Origin: Epiperipatus broadwayi
Lineage: Eukaryota > Onychophora > Udeonychophora > Euonychophora > Peripatidae
DNA: 64,000 nt
Direction of reading: 5' to 3'
Assembly: GCA_028023455.1 (NCBI GenBank)
Contig: JAQFVV010006221.1
Coordinates: 8,599,011-8,663,010, forward strand
Shown: piece after piece, positions 1 through 11,072 of the stretch
Layout of the letters: each line of letters opens with the position of its first letter
Numbering within the stretch: the stretch's first letter is position 1
The notes under the pieces: model-generated
Told to the model about the DNA's origin: nothing
What the model saw: the letters and a program-made list of their open reading frames with translations, nothing else
The model's database searches: none
Made by a program: the position numbers and the translations under genes

Positions 1-694
1 TTCCTCCTCAAAATCAACCTTCACTCCCCACCAATCAATTTTTAGTCAACTGTATGGGTTTCACCAAGATCTCTCGCCTATGCCAGCTGTGTAAAACCGA
101 CAATGAAACCCTCCAGCACTTCCTACTCGAATGTCCCTTTTTGCTTGGACTGAGACATGTCAACTCCTGCCTTTCCTTGCACAGGAACAACATCTTCAAT
201 CTCCGAGAATCCATCAAAACAGGGGTCTTTGCAGCTATCAGACTATCAGTTTTCCTCATCTATGCACTCTGGCTGCTCTGATGTGCTATTATATTTGACC
301 AGAGAGTACACCCAGTGAATAAAAAACTATTGGACCTAACTCACTCTCTCAAAACCAGAGATACCAAACTAGACCCACCTCCACTCCTCAGACACCTGGG
401 CAATCTTTCAACTAGCATCCTCTCCCATCTTCTCAGCCTCTGTCACAGGACTCATCCAATTAAATGTTTGTGACCCATGTGGCCGCTCACTCAATGAGGA
501 CATGCGCTTGCAACCAGACTTTTTTTGACCTGGACTACACACCCTTTCCACATCTCTTTCCTGTTTCATACGTATCATTCCCCTTTTCACTATATTGCTC
601 CTGAATTTATCATGTAATCACTTCTTTGTAAATCTTTTTTTAACTGCATCTGTTTTCTTTTGATGAATAAACTTTCATCACTGAGAAAAAAAAA
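1..694 (+). mobile_element. 3' end of a non-LTR retrotransposon (LINE) with zinc-knuckle C-terminus, 3' UTR and poly(A)
   Basis: An open frame enters from the left and ends at 281; an in-frame Met is at 54. Counting from that Met, residues 10-27 form C-x2-C-x8-H-x4-C followed by PF, the spacing of the zinc-binding domain found downstream of reverse transcriptase in many LINEs. The 410 bases after the stop are clearly richer in G+C than the rest of the window and have no long frame, as a 3' UTR would. They end in AATAAA and then a run of nine A at 686-694, beyond which AT-rich host-like DNA begins. Only the C-terminal end of the element lies in the window; the clade (R1, Jockey or CR1-like) cannot be decided from this much. 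The well-kept 3' end and base composition suggest a younger insertion than the RTE remnants. Confidence 0.72.
666..671 (+). promoter_or_regulatory. polyadenylation signal AATAAA of the LINE
   Basis: The AATAAA hexamer lies 14 bases upstream of a nine-A run (686-694). It marks the 3' terminus of the retrotransposon transcript copied here. Confidence 0.6.
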
Positions 695-1695
695 GATTAG
701 AATAATGGAAAACTGCGATTAGACAATGTATTGAAGGATTGAAAAAGTAAAGTTCATTGCAAAAGTTAAAAGACATCGTACAATAGTAAATTATACACTA
801 TATATGTGATATATGTTGATGTATTCATAGATTATAGATTGGTTTGTATACTCATTGTATAACTCATCTGTAATGCATTATCCTATGAATTTTCTTTGTG
901 TGTGTGTATCTGGGGGGGGGGTTATATTAATTTAAGAATAACAGTTGCTGATATTAATTATTAATTGCAAATTAAATTACTAATTTATAATTTTTGAAAA
1001 AATAAAATTCCGAATAGTTATTCTAATATTAGGAGCAATTGATCAAGGTTTCTTAATCACTTGCAGATTGATGAAAGCAAAAAATAAAAAGCGTAAAAAA
1101 ATTATACCAAGACTATGTGCTGCTATATCACGCCAACAATATAAAATATTTAATGATATTTTATAACTTTGTGATTAGCATAATTCATTCATAAACACAG
1201 TAATAATGAAGATTAATTTATTTAGAAGAAAATTAGATTAATAATTTATATATTTACATATTTTATAATAAATCAATAGGATAGAAAGATCGAATAGTTT
1301 TTTGTCAATCAAAAGTCTGTGATTTCAAATTAATATAAAAAATTGATCTATAAATGGTATAAGTATTATATCAGCAATTATCTTCTTTTGTTGTGACTAG
1401 GATTGGGCAAATTTTACAGTCACTGGAAATAAAAAAAATTAAAGCATAGTAGTGGACAAAAGCAGTACTATGAATGAGCATAGAAATTACTGAATGAATT
1501 TGTTAATTTTAGTATACTAATAAAAGGAAAATAAGAAAGAAAAAACCTAAAAAATTACTAATTAATTAATTTAAATAGCCTAACAGGATTATCTAGGTTA
1601 ACATATTAGTGAAAAAATCAGTGTCGACATTATTATAAATACCAGATGTACCCAGTCTTCAAAGGCCATGTTTTTGTTTTATAATTGACTGCTTA
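695..1695. other. AT-rich DNA without recognisable gene
   Basis: No coding region or clear repeat is seen. A run of ten G at 912-921 stands out, next to a short (TG)n stretch. Confidence 0.6.
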
Positions 1696-1699
1696 AACA

Positions 1700-1826
1700 A
1701 ATTGTTTTGAGATTTAATGTAAATTAAAAAGATTTTAATATTATATACATAAATATAAAATATGTAGCCAACCTGAAGGTGGTCATTTTTGTAATAGTTT
1801 TTTTAATTGGTTGCTTTGACTTTTTT
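1700..1826 (+). repeat. dispersed AT-rich repeat, left part (family D1)
   Basis: The segment from TTTAATGTAAATT through TTTTTGTAATAG to TTGGTTGCTTTGAC is closely matched at about 34591-34710. The repeat is interrupted at 1826 by a foldback element and resumes at about 2258. No coding capacity is seen. Confidence 0.65.
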
Positions 1827-1838
1827 TTTAAGATTTAA

Positions 1839-2257
1839 TATTCAGGATTTGAACTCAGACTTTTACACAACCCACAACTCTCAGTGCCATCTTATATTGC
1901 TGCCCCACCTGATCACACACATGTTGAAAAGATAAATAATCCCCAATAAACATATTTCATGCTAAACCAGCACTCATCAGTTGGTCCAGATTACCAGCTC
2001 CACACATAAATACAATCAGTACTCAGCTTTATATTAAGACAGCCTTCATACTTTAATGGCCAGGCTTCAAACTACTCCAACCAATGAGTGTTGGTTTAGC
2101 ACAAAATACATATATTGGTAATTATTTATCTTTTCAACATGTGTGTGATCAGGTGGGTCAACAATATAAGATGGCAGTTGTGGGTTGTGTGAAAGTCTGA
2201 GTTCGAATCCCGCATATATTACATATATAAATGCAGGTGTTAAGCCTGTACAATGTA
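1839..2257. mobile_element. foldback (inverted-dimer) element, copy 1
   Basis: A left arm (about 1847-1985, starting GGATTTGAACTCAGAC) is repeated in reverse complement at about 2080-2213, ending GAGTTCGAATCCC. The 12 bases TTTAAGATTTAA occur on both sides (1827-1838 and 2258-2269), consistent with a target-site duplication. Its right tail (TATATTACATATATA, then CAGGTGTTAAGCCTGT) matches, in reverse complement, the left tail of the 25-kb copy, so the tail belongs to the element. No coding capacity is seen. Confidence 0.72.
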
Positions 2258-2600
2258 TTTAAGATTTAAATCTAAATTAAATAAAATATTTTAATATTAT
2301 ATAAATAAATGAAAGGTATTAATACAACTAAAATAAATTTAAATTTTTAAATATACCTGTTATATTTGATAAGTGAATTTGACAGCATTACAACAATTGT
2401 TTGGTAAACACAGATTATTAATGGTGGAATTACTTCCTTCACATAAAAAATTATGAATTATTAAATATAAAGGGTAGAATTACTTCCTTTGTATAAAATG
2501 CTCATAATATAAATTATGGTTTAGTTAGGTGTAATTATTTATTTATAAAAACAAATTTAAATTATTATTTTTTTATTTACTTTTTTTTAATTGGTTGTGA
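2258..2600 (+). repeat. dispersed AT-rich repeat, right part (family D1)
   Basis: AAATTTTTAAATATACCTG and the following GTGAATTTGACAGCATT recur at 34890-34940. Modules such as GAATTACTTCCTTTGTATAAAATGCTC recur with changes at 2425-2510 and at 34730-34860, so the family has internal tandem structure. Confidence 0.6.
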
Positions 2601-2607
2601 ATTTGAC

Positions 2608-2678
2608 ATGTGACAGCCTTGTGGACAAACATTCACACAGATCATGTGACAGCCTTGTGGCTAAACATACATGTACCA
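2608..2678 (+). repeat. two-copy tandem repeat, unit about 36 bp
   Basis: CATGTGACAGCCTTGTGG followed by ACAAACATTCA is repeated as CATGTGACAGCCTTGTGG followed by CTAAACATACA. A related CAGCATTGTGGAAAACATTCA occurs at about 36163, again beside the TTGGTTGCTTTAAC-type sequence of family D1. Confidence 0.6.
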
Positions 2679-2771
2679 TTTAGAATCAGAGAAAATAGGG
2701 ATTTAATATATATATAGATTATCATTTATTATATATATTATTTGTTATGGATTTAAAAGTGGGATTTTAGT

Positions 2772-3908
2772 ATAGTAGATCATATCCAGGTATTGAGAGA
2801 AATTATAGAAAGGACAAATGAATGAGTTGCCATTATGCTTTGGCTTTGTAGATTATAAAAATACATCTGATTCTATAAAACTTTCTTCAGTGATTAAAGC
2901 ATTGGATCATCAAGGTATAGATCATCCAGGATATTGTAATATTTCAAAGAATATTTATAAAAATGCAACAGCAACAATTAGATTACATAATGATACTAGG
3001 AAAGTCAACATTAAGAAGGGTGTAAGACAGGGTGACTCCATATCTCCAAAACATTTTACATCAGTGCTGCAAGAAGTATTTTGTGGATTAAAATGGGAAG
3101 CTAAAGGAGTGAAAGTAAATGGAGATTATTTAAGTGATTTAGATTTTGCAGATGATGTAGTTGTTTTTGCAAATAATGCTTTAGAGCTGCAGGTACTGTT
3201 GCAGGAATTAACAGAAGAAAGTAGGAAAGTAGGACTAAAGATAAATGTTAAAAAGACTAAAGTAATGTTTAATGGATTTTCTCAACATATGAAAATAAGG
3301 ATTGATTATGATGAGTTAGAAAAAGTTAACAGCTACAAATACCTTGGTCAAATTATTAATACAGATGGAAACACAATGGATGAAATTAATCATATAATTA
3401 AACTAGGTTCGAGTGCTTTTGGTAGAAATAATTTGATACTAAAAGGAAATGTGCCTATGTGTTTGAAAAAGAACGTTTTTTAATAAATGGGTTTTACCAG
3501 TTCTTATTTATGGATATGAGACTTGGACCCTTACTAGAAGAGCAATACAGAGACTTCAGACAACTCAAATAAGTATGGAGAGATGCATGTTGTGAGAAAT
3601 AAGAAAAGATCAAAAATGCAATATATGGATAAGAGAACAAACAGGTGTTACTGACATTGAAAAAATTAAAAGACTGAAGTGGAGTTGGGCTGGACATATT
3701 GCTAGAAGAGATAATAGATGGACAATTAAAATCTTACACCAGATTCCAAGAGATTGTAAAAGACCCAGAAAGAGACCACATGTGAGATGGATGGATGAAA
3801 TAAGAAAGAGTGCAGGGATGATATGGAGAAGAGCAGCCAAAGATCAGAGATGGACTGAACTTGGAGAGACCTTCATTCTGCAGTGGATTAATAATGGTTG
3901 ATGATGAT
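2772..3908 (+). mobile_element. RTE-like LINE fragment: reverse transcriptase to 3' end
   Basis: Reverse-transcriptase homology begins near 2772 (VDHIQVLREIIERTN in one frame), shifts frame just before 2818, continues to 3483 and then resumes in another frame to about 3900 (LPVLIYGYETWTL, then KIKRLKWSWAGHIARRD and RPHVRWMDEIRKSAG). This order of reverse-transcriptase core and C-terminal block matches the RTE-like endonuclease-reverse transcriptases common in animal genomes. The copy ends in GGTTGATGATGATGC; a short TGA-repeat tail is usual for RTE elements. The 5' half, including the endonuclease, is missing. Frameshifts and stops show it is inactive. Confidence 0.85.
2818..3483 (+). pseudogene. 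RTE-type reverse transcriptase remnant
   Basis: This is a 221-residue open stretch of an RNA-dependent DNA polymerase that would copy LINE RNA at nicked chromosomal targets. Motif A is FVDY at residues 10-13, with catalytic-type Asp12. RQGDSISP at 70-77 is motif B. FADD at 110-113 is the catalytic motif C in its LINE form, with both Asp present. KTKVM at 146-150 and KYLGQ at 174-178 follow as in the thumb and connection region. The Met at 2818 is not a true start: homology runs upstream in another frame, and a stop (2806-2808) lies just before it. The stop at 3481-3483 follows a T-run frameshift, after which the frame GFYQ/VLPVLIYG continues the homology. A degraded copy of an element gene, not a host gene. 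Confidence 0.85.
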
Positions 3909-4865
3909 GCATTTAAATCTTATATTACAATCTGATCTTGTCAATTTCTTTGTTTATTTTCAATTCCATTTCATTCCATTTATTAATTTTTATCATGAAT
4001 ATATATATAAACAGTTCATTTTTCTATATTACTTATAATAAATAAGCTTCTTAATGATATAAAGTTCATGATGAAACTTAAGTTATTGAGATGTTAGGAT
4101 AAAGTATGTAAAAAGAGTGACTCTACAGACAAGATACTCCAATCTGCCTTTAGACAGATATCCTTGCTATATATACATACATGTAAAAATATAATTATAC
4201 TTAAAAAATGGGGGGAAAAAAGAATCATCAATTTTTTTTGCAATTGTCAGCAAAATGAACAATAATAATGGTTAAAATTCGAAAGATATTGATAAAAAAT
4301 GTGGGGAAAAAATTGACTTGGCAAAGTTCTTATAAAAAAAAGAAAAATCTATAAAACAAATTTTAAAAGCCAAAAAACTGATACAGCAAACAAATGTCAT
4401 GAAAACTTTTTTTAAAAAAAAATATTTTTATTACAACAAGCAGATAACATGTACAAGTATATAAGTTTGATTTTTGTACAATAAAATGTAAAAATTGAAA
4501 ATTTAACATAAAACAACGTTCTATTATTATCAATATTGAGTTGATATAATCATAATTTTGAACACTCATAACATTTGATTTAAAATTACATGCATCAAAA
4601 TGTTTTAAATAAAATGGTGATTGAACATTATTTTTAACTAAATTATACAAAATAATATTGTTATTGACAAATATAGATAAAATGCCATCAATCCAATGAA
4701 GTACTGAAACACTAGCTAATAATACAAAGTTCTATAAAAATGACACCTCTCTAATCATACAAGATCACTATTTTCTGTTATTTTTACTGTCTATTTATTG
4801 CATTAAGAAAATATACAATCATGATTACATTTGCAGAGAATGCTAAAAAGAATGAGTTATACCAC
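3909..4865. other. AT-rich DNA, no gene seen
   Basis: Only short AT-driven frames are present, for example a low-complexity one at 4363-4650 on the minus strand. No repeat is recognised. Confidence 0.6.
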
Positions 4866-4868
4866 TAA

Positions 4869-5042
4869 ACATCACATGATTACCATCTCTTATGCTAGAA
4901 CATAACTGTTATTAAACTAGTCTGGGAATATTGGATGAGTAGGGACTAGATGGGCATTTTATGCACAAGCCTTCTGGCATCCATTGATTACTCTGGTTGG
5001 CACAGGGTGGCACTACTGTATGGAGAGTTTTGCCTGTTTAAA
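4869..5042 (+). mobile_element. MITE copy (family with ACATCACATGA ends), internally deleted
   Basis: The segment starts with ACATCACATGATTACCATC, the same end as at 38809 and, inverted, at 10486. It then jumps into the shared internal block (ACTAGTCTGGGAATATTGG, ATGCACAAGCCTTCTGG, TGGCACTACTGTATGG) seen at 10.3, 10.8 and 39.1 kb. Non-coding. Confidence 0.68.
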
Positions 5043-5044
5043 AA

Positions 5045-6379
5045 TGAGTTAACTGTGAGAAAATAACTTTGTTATTCCACATTGAATCTACCAGATCAGT
5101 TAAGTTCAAAATAAAGTAATATCTTACAATGTACAGTAATTACTAATACCATTCTACTATTGCATTAAATGTGTAAGTATTTCATTTCTGAAAAGAGATC
5201 AATCTAATATTCAAGACATACTTTTATTAATTTCAAAACTTCATGTTTAACTACTACAAGTATGATGACATGCAGTGTAAATAAAAGTGATTCTATAGTG
5301 AAAAAATAACTTTACACCTAACAACCACATGTGCATTTTTGGCTTCATGGTGACATAGAAGTTGTGCAATATTAGTTATTAAATACACTAATAGATACAC
5401 AGTTAGCAATTTAAAAAAACAACTTCTGGTAACTGCAATAGTTTTGAAATATTGTAAGTAAGATGAATTTTGTGCTCATTTTGTACTGTGTTGAAATATT
5501 GCTATTAAAGAGTCACAGATCATATTCTACTTTCAAGGCAGATTCTACAGGTACATTGAAAAGGTTCACAACATCACATATTTATGATAAGAGAAACCAC
5601 ATACTTTTATTAAAATTAAATATTGCTCTTCCATAAGCTACAGACAAAATTAAAACCATTGGTTATTTATTTGTATGGGGATTAATATGTAATATTGCTT
5701 TTATTACACTGTTACCATAAACAACTTTTCCTTTGATTCAGTTTGCATTTATCATTGGAAAGTGAACACACGTTGTACAAATAGCCACCAAACCTGGATA
5801 AATCAGATTAATTCTTTTATGTTCTTTTAAACTTCTTAGAATTATGAGAGGAATAACGTATAAACTTTCTTATATATATATAAACTGAAACTAACCTTAT
5901 AACATTTATATAATTTTTAAGCAATAATCAACTTAATATTTATTGATTGGTATAGTAAATTTTATAACATTATACCAGTTTTATTCTATTATATTTATAT
6001 TACATATCTATCATTGAAGTTAACATGTTGTATAGTGAATAATGTCAGATGTTAACAAGGCATATAATAAATAGAACTTTAAATAAAAATAATAGAAATG
6101 AAATAAAAAGATAGCTCAGTTTATTGGACAATTTAGTAATTATATACTGGTTATTGACTTTTGTTAGCAAAAACTTATACTTCATTGTAAAAGCTGATCA
6201 ATTTTCAATCAGCAATATTTATATATTCATAAAATATAGGATCATGTACCAAAACTCAAAATAAATTTTGGATTGTTCTAATACTATTACAACTTGACAA
6301 ATATATATAAGAAACATATCAAGAAATACTATGATTTTCACATTATTTTAAAAATATGTTAAATAGAGCCACAGAAGCC
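5045..6379. other. AT-rich DNA, no gene seen
   Basis: No coding region, RNA gene or repeat that recurs in the window is recognised. Confidence 0.6.
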
Positions 6380-6470
6380 TTTTTTTATGTCAAAGCATCG
6401 GCTAGGAAGCGAATCCAGGATAACTGCTTGGAAAGCAGCTAGGCTAACCTCTAGGCCACCAATGCTTGAC
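6380..6470 (-). mobile_element. tRNA-derived SINE
   Basis: On the minus strand it reads GTCAAGCATTGGTGGCCTAG (A-box region), CTGCTTTCCAAGCAG (anticodon-arm-like hairpin), GGATTCGCTTCCTAG (B-box region), GATGCTTTGACAT and a T/A-rich tail. The order matches the other SINEs in the window. An old copy, without a convincing target duplication. Confidence 0.82.
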
Positions 6471-6659
6471 AGATACTTATTTGCCATAAAAACTAAATAT
6501 TTGTTGTGAACATAATGACTACTTTTAAGCAGTCTTTTTCTTTATTATTCTATTGAAAATACAATTCGAAATATCCACTACAAACAATGCAATATGAAAA
6601 CACTAAGCATCCAGCTTAATAAGTAAGAGAAAAGCAACTCTTCATTTATTGGATCTGAT

Positions 6660-6720
6660 AATCACTGATTAATATGGCTTACACTAGATGGCAGTAAAGT
6701 GCAGAACTGCTTTTCCCCAT
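6660..6720 (+). repeat. fragment of the CACTAGATGGCA module
   Basis: GGCTTACACTAGATGGCAG resembles the module GCTTGCACTAGGTGGCAC at 11.2 kb and related blocks in the MITE family at 5.0, 10.4 and 10.9 kb. Only this short part is recognisable. Confidence 0.4.
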
Positions 6721-7527
6721 GAACTACTGCTCAATAAATCTAATTTTGAATAATCAGCAAAAGAATCATACATAAGTGACCTAGTATGTTATGTTTATTG
6801 CTTTGTGATTCATACAAAGATGTACCTTTAATAGAATAAACTATAATACATATTTCTGACAAAGCACAAAACATTTAAAATTGTATTGGTATTAACAAAT
6901 TTGAGTATTAAAAGAAAAATATTAAGAAATAGCTTTGGTAGATTCTCCATGCTAGTGCACCTTAATTTATCAAAGAAATAGTTAGATATACTTAGCCCAT
7001 TTGACTTAGTAGGAAAGAAATTAATATTTAAATGCAAAATTAATATTTCCATGAGGTAACTATATGTGCTTGTCATAATATAAAATTAGAACATTATTTA
7101 AGTATTTGGGTGCTGAAGTTATTAGCAGATAATATCCTCATATGTGAAATAAGATCTGGATTCGTTGGCTATTGATTACCAATTCTCTTTTTTACAAAGT
7201 GCACATTAGTAGACCCTTTCTTAAAAAGAGGCATTGACCAAATTACTGAAAGCATTAATAATATAAATTTTTTCATCATTTTTTGTCTGTTTTCCATAGT
7301 TTAATAAACATAATGACTAATCCATCGAGTACCATATTTTTGGTCAATCATTCAATGAATTATTTTTTATATCCGATGAGCATTAATAAGTACACATAAT
7401 CTTGTAAATATGTTATTTATCTTAATATAATACTAATCATATTACTACTCAATTGTGCACAATACTAATCATGAAGGATTACAACATCAACTTATTTTTT
7501 CACAAACAAAAAACAATAAAGTGGAAA
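6721..7527. other. AT-rich DNA, no gene seen
   Basis: The short frame at 6828-7076 (minus) shows no family likeness. Nothing else is recognised. Confidence 0.55.
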
Positions 7528-7714
7528 TAATATTTACTAAGGCTGTAACCTCAAGAATGTGCATGTAAAAATGTGATAGTAGGGACCTCTACAGGTCTTA
7601 ACCACAAGCTTACATATTGGAAGAAAACATAAGCTTGTGGTTAAGACCTGTAGAGGTCTCTACTATCGCATTTTTATGTGCACATTCTTGAGGTTACAGC
7701 CTTAGTAAATATTA
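7528..7714. mobile_element. palindromic MITE, copy 1 (187 bp)
   Basis: The two halves are near-perfect reverse complements: TAATATTTACTAAGGCTG at the left end and CAGCCTTAGTAAATATTA at the right. CTTAACCACAAGCTTA and TAAGCTTGTGGTTAAG meet near the centre, around a loop of about 18 bases. Non-coding. A second full copy lies at 36432-36626 and a decayed part at 57533-57612. Confidence 0.85.
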
Positions 7715-7715
7715 C

Positions 7716-8500
7716 TTATGTAATCAATGTGCGTTTAAATAAATTTATAATAAAGTGGAAAGTACATTAAAAAACAAAAACTGTCATACAAATCAGGCCC
7801 AGAAAAGAGATTATCTGTTTTATAATGCATAAAAACAACAAGCTTAATATAATCATTGCATGGTCTAAAAAGTAAAATGGCCTTACCTTGGCCCCAGTAT
7901 TCCTTGGAGATACTTCTGCTAAAACTAAATGGAAGCAATAGTAATAAAATGGGTGTAGAAATCAAAATTTTTGTTTTGAAAAAATGTCTAGTCCATTTGA
8001 ATGCTCTTTATACCAACAGTTGAAATCTTAAAGAACTTTTCCATATTATAATATAGTTCTGATTCTAATAAAGTTATATATTTTCAATGTACAAAAATTA
8101 AACAATAATAACAATCTAAAAATTAAGACCTTGAATTTGTTAGCATAAAAATCCAATTATCATTAAATCTATGTAGCCAAATTACAGTTAGGATAAAAAA
8201 GAAAGTGATTTCTTCATATGACTAGATTAATGACTATAGTAAATATACTCGGAAAGCACTAAGCTAAACGTTGTTATTTGTGAAAATTTTATTAATTTCA
8301 CCTATATACATTTAAAACATATTATGAGTATTAATATTTATTATATAAATTAACATCTAAAAAACTTTTCTAGGCAATCTAAATATTTTATTCAATTATA
8401 GTAAATTTTAATATCTGTCAATTTAATAGCATCTGTCTTTAGATCTCTACAATAACAATTTTATCAATTTTTAATCAAAATATGTATTAAATGGATTATG
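7716..8500. other. AT-rich DNA, no gene seen
   Basis: The frame at 7735-7965 (minus) has no recognisable family. No repeat is noted. Confidence 0.55.
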
Positions 8501-8877
8501 TCCTGCACATGAGGGGTCAGATTGACCTTAGGTCAACATGAGTGTGACAAGAATCTCGACTTCAGGGTGGCCTTTGAGCATTCCATCATCAGATTTTCAA
8601 TTGGATGGACGGTTGAAGAATTGGAGTATGGAATGGATTAAAGCCTGTCCATTAAAATATGAGGATTGGCTATCTTAATATATATCTGAGCACTTATGGC
8701 ATATAGGTGTAGAGATGGTAATCTGGACCAGCTGATGATTGTTGATTTAGCATGAATACGTATATTGGTGATTATTTATCTTTTCAACATAAATGTGTTC
8801 AAGTGTATCAGTGTTATGAGATGGTGTGGAGAGTGGTGGGTCGTGTAAAAATCTGTGCTCATATACCCTATATATTA
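8501..8877 (-). mobile_element. monomer of the foldback family, copy M1
   Basis: Read on the minus strand it runs from TATATAGGGTATATGAGCAC, through ACACGACCCACCACTCTCC, CAGCTGGTCCAGATTACC, TTTAATGGACAGGC and TTGAAAATCTGATGATGG, to CTGACCCCTCATGTGCAGG. The same blocks in the same order form the arms of the dimers at 23, 25 and 27 kb and the monomer at 13.7 kb, but here there is one arm only. Non-coding. Confidence 0.75.
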
Positions 8878-8879
8878 AA

Positions 8880-10236
8880 AGTTATTTTGGTAAAAATGAC
8901 TATTAGTGTTTTTAAAGACTTTCCATAAGAAATAGCAGTTAAGGATTTTATCAGTGACAATGCCTTTACAGGGTTTCTGATCTATCTCTTGTTATTTTGC
9001 ACATTCTATTTTCCACCATTATTTATTTAACTTCTGAATACATTTTGCTAGCTTTCAGAATAAGTCTTCCATATTCTTTTTAAAAGTCTTAACAACTCAG
9101 TGGCTACAATAATGGGGGGGGGGGAGATCTAACCTTTCTTTTCCATCTGATTATTTCACTTGTATTTATAATTATAATTGAATTCCAAAACTTTAACTGT
9201 CTTCTCTTTTTAATATCATCAGATAATAATAATTCATAAAAAAAAAAAATTCTAACTTTGGATCACATTTTTTACTCTGAGTATTGAAAACATACTGCCA
9301 ATCTTTGCAGTTATCTTCAGCATGATTGGATTTTGAGCATTTGTACCCTGGTGTTCTTTCTTAATACTAACATTAACTTATTTGTTGTCCTTTGTTGCAA
9401 AATCTTCACACATTTAATTAAAAAAAGATGTATTCAGTGTTAAAATTGATCATTAATTATGTCAATAAATAATTTTTCATTTAAAATGTTACAAAATAGA
9501 AACATTTTTAAAAAAAATATGAACATGTATATTCATAGTATTATAGTGATATGATTGTTTGCAAGTACTTTCAAAATAACTAAACCAATCATCAATAATT
9601 CTTTTTTTGTCAATCTATTAAATAATAGAGACTTGTTTGTTCCTTTGTTGAAAAACCAGTACAAACATTAGTTCCCTTAGTACATTTTATTGCTCAATAT
9701 TTTGACAATTCCAAGACGATCTTTACTGAAATTTAAAATAAATTTAAAAAATTTCAAATTGGCAAAAGTACAAAAAATTTGCGTGGTTAATAAGCCAAAT
9801 TTATCTAATGATTATATGTAATTCACAAAAGCTAGCTACTCATAATAAAATGTTTAGATCTAGTCCTTCTAAACAAATGTAAGATTGGACATTGCAAAAT
9901 GAAGAATACTACTGTCAATTAACAAATTATCAGCTTTTGTTAAAAAAGCTAGTCTTATTAATTTCACTTTTGTTTATTTTAAGTTCTTGATGTCATGCTT
10001 ACAATATCTGCCTCTTTAAAAACACTTATCAAAACTGTGTTTAAAGTTGTTATCTATTATTAACATTTAAACTGTCTAATGGGAGACAAGTTTACCTAAA
10101 AATAGGAATTTTATTACATGATTTCCCATAAGATAAGGCAATATTCAAGCAACAATATTGCACTGCACAATAATTCTTTTCAGTATTTCTAAAAAAAATA
10201 TTTTTATTTTTCTCCAATGGAAATTTATTTAGAAAT
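8880..10236. other. AT-rich DNA, no gene seen
   Basis: Contains an eleven-G run at 9114-9124. No gene or recurring repeat is recognised. Confidence 0.55.
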
Positions 10237-10238
10237 TA

Positions 10239-10486
10239 GGGTTGCATTAGAACCTAAGATCTAGGTGCAGTGCTCTCAGATCCAAAGCTCCTCACTGACA
10301 AAAGCCACAAGCTAGAAACTAGTCTGGGGCTATTGGATGAGTAGGCACTATATAGGGATTTTATGCACAAGCTTCCCGGCAACCATTGATTACTCTGGCT
10401 TGCACTGAGTGGCACTACTTATGGGGAGTTTTACCTGTTTTAATAACAGTAATGAGCAAGCATAAGAAATGGTGATCATGTGATGT
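10239..10486. mobile_element. MITE copy (family with ACATCACATGA ends), right half
   Basis: It starts GGGTTGCATTAGAACCTAAG, shares TAAGATCTAGGTGCAGTGC and ATTGATTACTCTGGCTTGCA with the copy 450 bp downstream, and finishes with an inverted ACATCACATGATCACCAT end at 10486. That end, inverted, matches the left ends at 4869 and 38809, so the family has terminal inverted repeats. Confidence 0.72.
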
Positions 10487-10529
10487 TTACTGGTTTAACA
10501 CCAATCCTGCCTAATAGGATAGTGGTGGC

Positions 10530-10905
10530 TATGGTTATTAAAGAACCAAAGACACCAAAATGTATGGGTACTGAACTGAATTCAGACCTACATGACTATA
10601 AAGCTAATGAGCTTGAATTGAAAATATTGTATTTTCAATTTTATTCTGATAGTTTTGTAGTTAAGTAGAGATAAAAGGTGGCTGCTGGAGGGTTGCATTA
10701 GATCCTAAGATCTAGGTGCAGTGCTCTCAGATCCAAAGCTCCTCACTGATGAAAGCCACAAGCTAGAAACTAGACTGGGGGATATTGGATGAGTAGGCAC
10801 TAGATAGGGATTTTATGTATAAGCCTTCTAGCATCCATTGATTACTCTGGCTTGCACTGAGTGGCACTACTGTGTGGAGAGTTTTGCCTGTTTTAATAAC
10901 AGTAA
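10530..10905. mobile_element. MITE copy (same family), tandem neighbour
   Basis: TTATTAAAGAACCAAAGAC to GTTTTAATAACAG follows the order of the copy at 38809-39195. The half from 10687 repeats 10239-10440 almost base for base, so two copies lie in direct orientation. The 62-codon frame at 10480-10668 falls across this non-coding element and is not a gene. Confidence 0.7.
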
Positions 10906-11072
10906 ATATTTTGCATAATATATTTTTGTCTTATAAACTGTATGACATTATCTGATAATAAAGACTTTAAGAGTTTCTGAGATCTCAAGCAAACCAATGA
11001 ATAAACTTTCTGTTCATTTTTTACTTACTTTGTTTGACAAAAATATTCATACTAGTAAGGATTACAATGATA

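Noticed and set aside
35-259. Minus-strand 74-codon frame at the left edge
   Set aside because: It is the antisense shadow of the LINE C-terminal frame on the plus strand, whose zinc-knuckle pattern is clear.
3494-3840. Two minus-strand frames with hydrophobic, Cys- and Leu-rich products
   Set aside because: They are antisense to the RTE C-terminal block, which has recognisable motifs on the plus strand.
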